Shown in pieces: positions 25,791 through 32,226 of a stretch of DNA of 44,213 nucleotides. Numbering within the stretch: the first letter of the stretch is position 1; the number at the start of each line of letters is the position of its first letter. The translations under genes and the position numbers were made by a program. A model generated the notes under the pieces. That model was not told the origin of the DNA, did no database searches, and saw only the letters and a program-made list of their open reading frames with translations. Source of the stretch: Lachnospiraceae bacterium (GTDB lineage: Bacteria; Bacillota; Clostridia; Lachnospirales; Lachnospiraceae); NCBI GenBank assembly GCA_017396555.1, contig JAFQLS010000055.1:1-44213 (forward strand), given 5' to 3'.

Positions 25791-26771
25791 ATGAAAATTG
25801 CATTCTTTGGAACGAAGCCATATGATAAAATATGGTTTGAAAGCAAGTCTAAAGATTATGAAGTTGATATTAGCTTCTTTGAAGCATCATTAAATATAGA
25901 TACAGCGCCACTTGCAGCAGGACATGAGGGTGTATGTGCATTTGTAAATGATGATGTATCGGAACCGGTAGTGGATAAACTTGCAGAGCTTGGTGTAAAG
26001 ATGATTCTTATGCGTTGTGCAGGCTACAACAATGTGGACATAAAAGCTGCAGAGAGACATAATATACCTGTAATGAGGGTACCTAGCTATTCTCCGCAGG
26101 CAGTTGCAGAGTTTGCCATGGCGTTACTGTTATCTGTAAATCGAAAGACATATAAAGCATATGTTAGAACCAGAGATTTTAATATGAATATTAATGGACT
26201 TATGGGACATGATTTGTATGGTAAGACTGCAGGCGTTATAGGTACCGGTAAAATTGGTCAGGCAATGATTAGTATTCTTAAAGGCTTTGGTATGAAAATA
26301 CTTGCATATGATAAATATCCAAATAAAGATTTGGATGTCGAATACGTGGAGCTTGACAGATTGTTTAGTGAATCAGATATAATCTCGCTTCACTGTCCTC
26401 TAACGCATGAAACAAAATATATTATAGACAGGAAATCCCTTGATATTATGAAAAAGGGCGTGTATATCATCAACACATCAAGAGGTCAGCTTATTCGTAC
26501 AGAAGATTTGTTGGAAGCATTGCTTGCAAACAAAATCGGTGGAGTTGGTCTTGATGTATATGAGGAAGAAGACGGAGTGTTCTATGAAGATAATTCGAAT
26601 GAAATTATGCAGGATGAGATTCTTGCAAGATTAGTTTCACTCCCAAATGTGCTTGTTACATCTCATCAGGGATATTTTACAGAGGAAGCTATGAAAGCTA
26701 TAGCAATAACAACTCTTGAGAACGTTAAGATGTATGAAGAGGGAAAAGAATTAGTTAATCAGGTTAAATAG
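25791..26771 (+). CDS. D-2-hydroxyacid dehydrogenase (D-lactate dehydrogenase family)
   Basis: NAD-dependent reductase of 2-oxoacids, 326 residues. Visible are the Rossmann loop G151-TGKIG156 and D174 at the end of the second strand, which favours NADH. The catalytic set is R231 (NTSRGQ), Glu in LDVYEEE near 260, and H292 in SHQGYFT. The long insert YEEEDGVFYEDNSN is typical of LdhA-type D-lactate dehydrogenases. Substrates may be pyruvate, or phenyl- or indole-pyruvate as for aryl-lactate dehydrogenases; the neighbouring ior genes make the latter worth considering. The ATG at 25791 follows GAGGG at 10 nt. A 60-bp gap from relQ could hold its own promoter (TATAAT at about 25750). Confidence 0.93.
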   Translation: MKIAFFGTKPYDKIWFESKSKDYEVDISFFEASLNIDTAPLAAGHEGVCAFVNDDVSEPVVDKLAELGVKMILMRCAGYNNVDIKAAERHNIPVMRVPSYSPQAVAEFAMALLLSVNRKTYKAYVRTRDFNMNINGLMGHDLYGKTAGVIGTGKIGQAMISILKGFGMKILAYDKYPNKDLDVEYVELDRLFSESDIISLHCPLTHETKYIIDRKSLDIMKKGVYIINTSRGQLIRTEDLLEALLANKIGGVGLDVYEEEDGVFYEDNSNEIMQDEILARLVSLPNVLVTSHQGYFTEEAMKAIAITTLENVKMYEEGKELVNQVK

Positions 26772-26776
26772 AGAAT

Positions 26777-26824
26777 AAAAAGTTGTTATAACTCAGTTAT
26801 TTGAGTTGTAACAACTTTTTTAAC
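26777..26824 (+). terminator. Strong bidirectional terminator
   Basis: A 19-bp stem (26777-26795 with 26802-26820), one G-T pair and a 6-nt loop, flanked by A5 on one side and T6 on the other. It ends the plus-strand ior/relQ/dehydrogenase transcript and can also serve the minus-strand regulator at 26861. Confidence 0.9.
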
Positions 26825-26860
26825 ATAAATATTCAAAATATTATAAATAAAACTTATATA

Positions 26861-27169
26861 TCATAATATGTCTAAGAACTTGAGTAAAGCATCCATCTGC
26901 TCAGGTTCCAGCTTGGCTGAATATGCCAATAATCTTTTTTGCTGAGGAGTTATAGTAGTTGTCATATCTGAATCTTCTATAAAAAATTGCGACATAGTAA
27001 TGTCAAATGCATTGCATATTTTTTGAATAGAAGGGATTGATGGTAACATATTTTTGCGATACCATGATGAAATTGTAGATTGAGTTATATCGGCTTTAAC
27101 TGATAACTGATATTCAGACCAGCCACGCTCTACTCTTAATTGATTTATTCTTTTTAATATATCAATCAC
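26861..27169 (-). CDS. Cro/CI (XRE) family regulator, 102 aa
   Basis: Single HTH domain (about 6-62: GWSEYQLSVKADITQSTISSWYRKNMLPSIPSIQKICNAFDITMSQFF). The short helical tail (PQQKRLLAYSAKLEPEQMDALLKFLDIL) is typical of clostridial XRE regulators. The start is GTG at plus 27167-27169, with GGAGG at 27177-27181 and 7-nt spacing. It is a stand-alone gene with a probable promoter at 27191-27219. The target is unknown; the acyl-CoA ligase gene upstream is on the same strand but ends in its own terminator. Confidence 0.9.
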   Translation of the reverse strand: MIDILKRINQLRVERGWSEYQLSVKADITQSTISSWYRKNMLPSIPSIQKICNAFDITMSQFFIEDSDMTTTITPQQKRLLAYSAKLEPEQMDALLKFLDIL

Positions 27170-27190
27170 CTAATCGCCTCCATAATGTTA

Positions 27191-27219
27191 CTATTACAAT
27201 TATAAAAAAATTTATTCAA
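27191..27219 (-). promoter_or_regulatory. Probable promoter of the Cro/CI regulator gene
   Basis: On the minus strand TTGAAT (plus 27214-27219), 17 bp, TAATAG (plus 27191-27196), ending 21 bp before the start codon. Confidence 0.45.
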
Positions 27220-27294
27220 ATATTTAGTTTTAAAAGGCGTATATTTATTACGATTTATTGAAGTAGACTAAGCGGAATATAGCAGAAAAAGGAT

Positions 27295-27334
27295 AAAAAA
27301 GTCGGTCTAACAATCTTTAAATCGTTAGACCGAC
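27295..27334 (-). terminator. Terminator of the acyl-CoA ligase gene
   Basis: A perfect 11-bp stem GTCGGTCTAAC/GTTAGACCGAC (27301-27311, 27324-27334). Read on the minus strand it is followed by TTTTTT (plus 27295-27300). It lies 26 bp after the ligase stop. Confidence 0.9.
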
Positions 27335-27359
27335 AGTCTCTAAAATCAGAATTATAATT

Positions 27360-29000
27360 TTATATGTTAACTTCATTTTGTGCAGCTACAAGGCTTCCGC
27401 CACAATATTTCTGACGAAGCTTTGGCTTTTCGATTTTTCCTGTAGGATTACGAGGAATATCATCAAAAATAATTTTGTGAGGACGTTTGTATCTTGGAAG
27501 CTTAAGACAGAATTCGTTAATTTCTTCCTCGGTACAGGTAACACCTTCTTTTAATTCGATAATCGCTGCTGCAATTTCTCCAAGTCTCTTTGAAGGAAGA
27601 CCTATAACAGCTACATCATGAACGGCATTGTGTGTACGGATAAAATCTTCTATCTGAACCGGATAAAGATTTTCACCACCGCTGATAATTACATCTTTTT
27701 TTCTATCAACAAGGAAAATAAATCCATCTTCATCTTCCTGAGCCATATCTCCTGTAAATAACCAGCCGTCTTCAAGAACTTCTTTAGTTGCATTTTCATC
27801 TTTGTAATAGCATGTCATAACGCCAGGACCGAATACAGCAAGCTCTCCGACAGAACCCTTAGGTACTTCCTGTCTGTTCTCGTCTACAATTTTAAGAGTC
27901 CAACCATAACCAGCTTTACCGATTGCTCCAACCTTATGAGTGTTCTCCACACCAAGGTGAACACAACCAGGTCCGATAGACTCGCTAAGTCCGTAGTTAG
28001 TATCATACTGATGATTTGGGAAATATTCCTTCCATTTAGCAACAAGGCTTGGAGGAATAGGCTGCGCACCCATATGCATAAGTCTCCACTGGGATAATTC
28101 GTAATCATCAAGATTAACATCACCACGCTCAATTGCTTCGAGTATGTCTTGTGCCCAAGGTACGAGTAACCAAACAATAGTACATTTTTCAGCAGAGATA
28201 GCTTCCATAACAGCCTTTGGCTTAGTTCCTTTTAAAAGAACAGCTTTGCTTCCGGCTAAAAGACTTCCGAACCAATGCATCTTTGCACCTGTATGATAAA
28301 GAGGAGGTATACAAAGAAATACATCATTTCTACTTTGACCATGATGATTCTGCTCAACCTTACAAGAGTGCATAAGACTCTCGTGGTTATGTAAAATAGC
28401 CTTAGGGAATCCGGTTGTTCCTGATGAGAAATATATAGCAGCATCATCGGTATCTGTTAAAGCAACATCAGGTGATTGGCTTGAACAGTCAGCAGTCATG
28501 CTATTATAGTCTTCAGCGAACGAAGGACAGTTATCTCCAACATATATTAATAATCTGTTTTTTGAAATTTTTTCAGCAATTTCTTCCACACGACCAATAA
28601 ATTCAGGACCAAAAACCAAGATATCTACATCTGCAAGATTAACACAGTATTCAATCTCATCAGAAGAATATCTGAAGTTAAGAGGTACAGCTAAGGCACC
28701 TGTTTTAAGAATACCAAAATATATTGGTAACCATTCAAGGCAATTCATAAGAAGAATACCAACCTTATCGCCTTTTACCACTCCGCGATTGAGCAAAAGG
28801 TTTGCAAAACGATTAGCCTTCTCGTTGAATACATTCCAGGTGATTTCTCTTCTGTAATGAGTTGTCGGATTAGGTTCCATTAACTCATATTCTTTCCACG
28901 TTACACGTCTTGTCTCTGTAACCTCTGGGTTAATCTCTACGAGACAGACGTCATTTCCATATAGCTTGCAATTTTGTTCAAGCAATTCTGTTATAGGCAT
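27360..29000 (-). CDS. Acyl-CoA synthetase (AMP-forming, long/medium-chain type)
   Basis: ANL-superfamily ligase that activates a carboxylic acid with ATP and CoA. About 546 residues. Motifs: AMP loop IYFSSGTTGFPKA, YGLSESIGPGC, DGWLFTGDM, DRKKDVIISGGENLYPVQIED and the C-terminal catalytic lysine in PRNPTGKIEKPKL. The organisation matches fatty-acid or short-to-medium acyl ligases; the substrate is not deducible. The GGAGGA site (plus 29008-29013) lies only 1 nt from the ATG at 29004-29006, but 7 nt from the next in-frame ATG at 28998-29000, which is therefore taken as start. The single-gene unit has its own promoter and terminator. Confidence 0.9.
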   Translation of the reverse strand: MPITELLEQNCKLYGNDVCLVEINPEVTETRRVTWKEYELMEPNPTTHYRREITWNVFNEKANRFANLLLNRGVVKGDKVGILLMNCLEWLPIYFGILKTGALAVPLNFRYSSDEIEYCVNLADVDILVFGPEFIGRVEEIAEKISKNRLLIYVGDNCPSFAEDYNSMTADCSSQSPDVALTDTDDAAIYFSSGTTGFPKAILHNHESLMHSCKVEQNHHGQSRNDVFLCIPPLYHTGAKMHWFGSLLAGSKAVLLKGTKPKAVMEAISAEKCTIVWLLVPWAQDILEAIERGDVNLDDYELSQWRLMHMGAQPIPPSLVAKWKEYFPNHQYDTNYGLSESIGPGCVHLGVENTHKVGAIGKAGYGWTLKIVDENRQEVPKGSVGELAVFGPGVMTCYYKDENATKEVLEDGWLFTGDMAQEDEDGFIFLVDRKKDVIISGGENLYPVQIEDFIRTHNAVHDVAVIGLPSKRLGEIAAAIIELKEGVTCTEEEINEFCLKLPRYKRPHKIIFDDIPRNPTGKIEKPKLRQKYCGGSLVAAQNEVNI

Positions 29001-29061
29001 TTTCATTTCCTCCGAAGTACATAATAATTGTACGCTTTAAAGCTTTTGTTTGCTAAAGTAA

Positions 29062-29091
29062 ATAATACTATACTTTGGTATGCTAAGTCAA
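29062..29091 (-). promoter_or_regulatory. Promoter of the acyl-CoA ligase gene, overlapped by an inverted repeat
   Basis: On the minus strand TTGACT (plus 29086-29091), 18 bp, TATTAT (plus 29062-29067). An imperfect inverted repeat (GCTAAAGTA at 29052-29060 with TACTTTGGT at 29071-29079, seven of nine positions matching) straddles the -10 and is a candidate operator. Confidence 0.5.
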
Positions 29092-29092
29092 T

Positions 29093-29125
29093 AAAAAAAG
29101 ACTGAACCTTTGGCAAGATTCAGTC
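29093..29125 (-). terminator. Terminator of the hflK-hflC operon
   Basis: Stem GACTGAA (29100-29106) with TTCAGTC (29119-29125). On the minus strand it is followed by seven U residues (plus 29093-29099), just after the hflC stop. Confidence 0.85.
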
Positions 29126-29133
29126 ATAAATAT

Positions 29134-29994
29134 TTATTTGCCTAAAAATATCTGAGCTATAGGAGAATCTTCTGATAATATAAGTGTGTTATTATCTCCT
29201 GTTAACGAAGCTTTTGCGGCATCAAGTGAACGTACAAATGAATAGAACTCGCTCTTTTCTTTACTTGCATATGCCTTGGATAAGGTTTTCATGTATTCAG
29301 CTTCTCCTTCGGCAATAGTTGCTTCTGCTGTTGCTTCAGCTTCGGATAGCATAATAGATACTTCCTTGTCTGTTTGATTCTTAATAATCTGTGACTTTGA
29401 ATCGCCCTCGGCTTTATATTGGGCAGCCATTTGTTCTCTCTCTGAAATCATTCTCTCATAAACAGCAGTCTTGTTATCGCTTGGTAGGTCAAGTCTCTTG
29501 GTTTCAACGGATACAAGCTCAATACCATAAGATTTCATAGAGTTATTAATACTTTCCATAATTGTTTCGCCTAAGTCTCCGTCTCTGGCACTAATAACCT
29601 CTGCTTGTGTCATACTACCTATAACTGTTTTTAGCGAGTTATAAATAGATGTGTTAATTCTGCTTTCGGCATTTGAAGTTGAATTACTAAGAGTTTTGGC
29701 AAATTTAAGTGGATCTGTAATTTTCCATAAAGCATAAGTATCTGCCACCATTGTTTTTTTATCCTTAGTAATTACTTCTGATGAAGGAAGGTCATATAAA
29801 AGAATATTTCTAGGTACAGTATCAACGGCTTCTATGAATGGAATTTTAAAAGATATACCGGATTCGGAAATAACTCGGTCGATTTTACCAAACTGTCGAA
29901 TCAACTTATATTCATTGTCATATGTTACAACAATAGAAGAAAAACCGGTAATGAGCAAAAATAAAATAATAACTGATATTATAGCTTTTTTCAT
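29134..29994 (-). CDS. hflC: HflC-like SPFH/prohibitin-family membrane protein
   Basis: 286 residues. One N-terminal membrane anchor (about 3-22) is followed by a SPFH/band-7 domain (about 23-190: NEYKLIRQFGKIDRV...GISFKIPFIEAVDTVPR). A helical region follows (YKAEGDSKSQIIKNQTDKEVSIMLSEAEATAEATIAEGEAEYMK), whose Ala/Glu-rich repeats are typical of HflC. In E. coli HflK/HflC form a large cage around the FtsH protease. No ftsH is nearby here. The gene starts 2 bp after hflK. Confidence 0.93.
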   Translation of the reverse strand: MKKAIISVIILFLLITGFSSIVVTYDNEYKLIRQFGKIDRVISESGISFKIPFIEAVDTVPRNILLYDLPSSEVITKDKKTMVADTYALWKITDPLKFAKTLSNSTSNAESRINTSIYNSLKTVIGSMTQAEVISARDGDLGETIMESINNSMKSYGIELVSVETKRLDLPSDNKTAVYERMISEREQMAAQYKAEGDSKSQIIKNQTDKEVSIMLSEAEATAEATIAEGEAEYMKTLSKAYASKEKSEFYSFVRSLDAAKASLTGDNNTLILSEDSPIAQIFLGK

Positions 29995-29996
29995 AA

Positions 29997-30968
29997 TTAA
30001 TTCTCTCCTTCCTGTGTAGTAGTCGTCGTATTATTCGTTGTAAAAGAATCAATTGGAAGTAGTTCCTGAACAGTTGTGTTGCCACTGTTGATTATTATCT
30101 TAAGGTTAGGAAGTACTTCTTCCATCGTTTCGTAAAACATTCTTTCCTTGGTTACTTCCGGAAATTTTTTGTATTCTTCATACATCTTGTTAAAACGTGC
30201 AACCTGACCGGTAGCTTCATTTATACGTTCCTGTTTGTCAGCTTCAGCTTTCTGTAAAATCTTATCGACTTCTGCTTCGGCAGCAGGAATTTTTTCATTA
30301 CGATATTTGTTAGCATTGTTAAGAGCAGTTTCCTTACCCTGTTTAGCTGTCTCTACAGCCTTGAATGCTTCCATTACTTCTTCTGTCGGAGGTTCAGCAT
30401 CCTGAATTGTAATATTTATAAGAGAAATACCTATGTCGTCCTTTTCGAGACGTGTATCAATCATTTCTTTGATTTTTGATTGAATTTCATATTTTCCTGT
30501 TGTTAAGACACTATCCACATTATAGCTGCCAATAACTGTTCTGATGCAGCTCTGAGATATATTTTTCAGGATATCAACCGGATTTCTGGATGCATATACA
30601 GCCTTGATAGGATCTGAAACCTTATATTCGATAAAAAAATCTACATTTACAAAGTTGTAATCAGAAGTAATCATAAGGGATTCTTCTTCAATGGTTTCTC
30701 CTGTGTTAATATCGTAACCAATAGAAATTCCCTGAATAGTTGTATCAACCTTCTTAACCGATTGAATGAATGGAATTTTAAAATGCAATCCCGAATCAGA
30801 TACGGTTGAAGCTTTTCCCAGTGTTAATAGTACTGCCTGCTCCTGTTCCTTGACTTCGTAGGTAGAATTTGCAATCAAAATTATAAGTACAACAATAATT
30901 GAACAAATAATGCCTGATTTTTTTAAGGTTGAAGGTGAAATATTAGTTGTTTTAAAATTCTTTTCCAT
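29997..30968 (-). CDS. hflK: HflK-like SPFH/prohibitin-family membrane protein
   Basis: 323 residues. A short cytoplasmic start and one membrane helix (about 19-34) are followed by a SPFH domain (about 38-220, beginning STYEVKEQEQAVLLTLGKAS). A charged coiled region (KQGKETALNNANKYRNEKIPAAEAEVDKILQKAEADKQERINEATGQVARF) and a Thr-rich C-terminal tail complete it. The coiled region is the part that packs into the HflKC cage in other bacteria. The ATG follows AAGGAGGA. It is the partner of the next gene and lies 60 bp after the small membrane protein gene. Confidence 0.93.
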   Translation of the reverse strand: MEKNFKTTNISPSTLKKSGIICSIIVVLIILIANSTYEVKEQEQAVLLTLGKASTVSDSGLHFKIPFIQSVKKVDTTIQGISIGYDINTGETIEEESLMITSDYNFVNVDFFIEYKVSDPIKAVYASRNPVDILKNISQSCIRTVIGSYNVDSVLTTGKYEIQSKIKEMIDTRLEKDDIGISLINITIQDAEPPTEEVMEAFKAVETAKQGKETALNNANKYRNEKIPAAEAEVDKILQKAEADKQERINEATGQVARFNKMYEEYKKFPEVTKERMFYETMEEVLPNLKIIINSGNTTVQELLPIDSFTTNNTTTTTQEGEN

Positions 30969-31028
30969 TAATGTATCCTCCTTAAACTTAGATAATCTCT
31001 CGAAATTATGAGAGTAAATTAATTGATA

Positions 31029-31514
31029 CTAATCATTTTTCATTGCAATATAATATATTTCAGAGTTCTTCTCGCCAACATAAATACGAAGTAATTCGCC
31101 TGATTGAAGAACATGCCCTCCGACATCTACTCTATCAATATTCATTTTTGTTTTCTTGAAAATTCCATAATCCCTATCGTAATAGGACACAAGCATACGA
31201 TTAGCTTTGTTAACATATAATGATGATTCGACATAAACATATGTACTATAAATTTTTTGATAAGACCTTATTTTTATCTTATCTTTCATATCAAGTATGA
31301 AAACAACAATAGCAACGAAGCCAAGAAAAACTCCTATAAAACCTAAATCTTCTGTATGTGCTCCTTCTTTTATCCAGAAAAACATCATAACAATGCCTAA
31401 AATAAGCAAAAAATAAATTCCTTTTTTGCTCACTTTCATTAGGGCTGCTTTTTCTTCCTGTGTTGCCGGTACTGGTTCATTTGCTTTCAAAAATTCTTTT
31501 GCATCTTTGTTCAA
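31029..31514 (-). CDS. Hypothetical two-helix membrane protein, 161 aa
   Basis: I do not recognise a named family. A charged N-terminus (1-30) is followed by two membrane helices (about 32-48 and 57-75). A cytoplasmic-side beta-rich domain of about 85 residues then has the pattern STYVYVESSLYVNKANRMLVSYYDRD, as in PH-like folds. The start is TTG at plus 31512-31514, with a GGAGGGGG stretch about 6-10 nt upstream; the first in-frame ATG would cost 25 residues and has no such site. It has a good promoter and precedes hflK by 60 bp, so it may belong to the same membrane-quality operon. Confidence 0.72.
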   Translation of the reverse strand: MNKDAKEFLKANEPVPATQEEKAALMKVSKKGIYFLLILGIVMMFFWIKEGAHTEDLGFIGVFLGFVAIVVFILDMKDKIKIRSYQKIYSTYVYVESSLYVNKANRMLVSYYDRDYGIFKKTKMNIDRVDVGGHVLQSGELLRIYVGEKNSEIYYIAMKND

Positions 31515-31551
31515 ATGTCTTCCCCCTCCTTGTCTATAAATGTACTCTGTT

Positions 31552-31580
31552 AGAATAGCAAAATTTATTTAATAATTCAA
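31552..31580 (-). promoter_or_regulatory. Promoter of the membrane protein-hflK-hflC operon
   Basis: On the minus strand TTGAAT (plus 31575-31580), 17 bp, TATTCT (plus 31552-31557), 37 bp before the TTG start codon. Confidence 0.55.
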
Positions 31581-31658
31581 CTTAAGAATTTATAAAATAA
31601 TTGGTTTAAAGACAGCTATTTTGCACAATAACTATGGTATTACGAATTTATATTTGTA

Positions 31659-31712
31659 GCGCTCAAAGAAAAAGGAAGCACTTGCGAAGCAAGTATTTAC
31701 TTTTTCTGGCGC
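31659..31712. repeat. Long interrupted hairpin at the left end of a composite non-coding element
   Basis: Nested inverted arms: GCGC (31659-31662) with GCGC (31709-31712), AGAAAAAG (31667-31674) with CTTTTTCT (31700-31707), and ACTTGC (31680-31685) with GCAAGT (31689-31694) around a GAA loop. The three arm pairs are concentric, so the whole 54 nt can fold as one stem with internal loops on either strand. It is part of the 700-bp stretch between the membrane protein gene and the aconitase-family gene, which contains no gene I can support. Confidence 0.6.
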
Positions 31713-31749
31713 GATACCGACAAAATCACAAGTGCGCAGCACGTCAGAC

Positions 31750-32085
31750 GCGAAGCGGGTGGATTTTGGAGGTGGATGATGTTCTTCTGTACCTCGCATA
31801 AAGTTGTCGAGGGGTATAGATGCTAATAAATCATTCTTCCATACCCCGCCGGCGACTTTTGGCAGGGGTACATGTGCTAACAAATGCTCTCCTATACCCC
31901 ATAGCGACTTCTAATTTGGTATGACCATCTGAATATTCTTCTATATACCCAACCACTGTACTTGCTACGGGCATAGAACTCACATACAAGTGTATATACC
32001 CACCACCCCGACTTGCATTAGGCATAGAGCCAAACTTACAAGTATCTATACCCACAACGCACCCTCCAAAATCCATCCGCTTCGC
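31750..32085. repeat. Element bounded by a 23-bp inverted repeat and filled with degenerate 51-54 bp tandem units
   Basis: The terminal arms 31750-31772 and 32063-32085 match at 22 of 23 positions as inverted repeats (outer bases GCGAAGCGG, inner bases GGATTTTGGAGG). Between them five units start at 31811, 31865, 31918, 31969 and 32020, plus a partial one near 31771. Each unit begins with about GGG(T/C)ATA and contains TATACCC some 25 nt later, followed by a CGACTT-like stretch, so each can form its own short hairpin. Base composition is clearly richer in G+C than the surroundings. Two minus-strand reading frames cross it but have no ribosome sites of note; I regard the element as non-coding. 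Confidence 0.65.
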
Positions 32086-32125
32086 AACTGACTGCGATAA
32101 ATTATAAATTTATCGCATAACAGTT
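32086..32125. repeat. Palindromic hairpin at the right end of the composite element
   Basis: TGCGATAAATT (32093-32103), ATA, AATTTATCGCA (32107-32117) is a perfect 11-bp palindrome with a 3-nt loop, extended by AACTG (32086-32090) and CAGTT (32121-32125). It directly abuts the 23-bp inverted repeat. No U-run follows, so it is not a typical terminator. Confidence 0.65.
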
Positions 32126-32162
32126 AAAAAGAAGAAGTTTAGTAAAAAATACCCTAAAAACA

Positions 32163-32191
32163 TTGCATAAAACCTTAAAAAAAAGTATAAT
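32163..32191 (+). promoter_or_regulatory. Promoter of the aconitase-family hydratase gene
   Basis: TTGCAT (32163-32168), exactly 17 bp, consensus TATAAT (32186-32191), 35 bp upstream of the ATG. The same pair of boxes is found before tRNA-Lys. Confidence 0.8.
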
Positions 32192-32226
32192 AGTTATCAT
32201 CTATATTTATATTTAGGAGGCACAAA

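Noticed and set aside
30985-31020. Small inverted repeat CTCTC/GAGAG between the membrane protein gene and hflK
   Set aside because: Five pairs and no U-run; too weak to be called a terminator.
31632-31883. Minus-strand reading frame of 83 codons in the composite element
   Set aside because: No good ribosome site at its start, it runs through hairpins and repeat units, and it has an unusual Cys/Pro-rich composition.
31811-32067. Possible CRISPR array
   Set aside because: Units are contiguous degenerate repeats without identical 25-37 bp repeats separated by unique spacers, and no cas gene is near.
31831-32076. Minus-strand reading frame of 81 codons with 17-residue periodicity
   Set aside because: The periodicity comes from 51-bp DNA units, but other units are 53-54 bp and break the frame, which argues against a selected protein.
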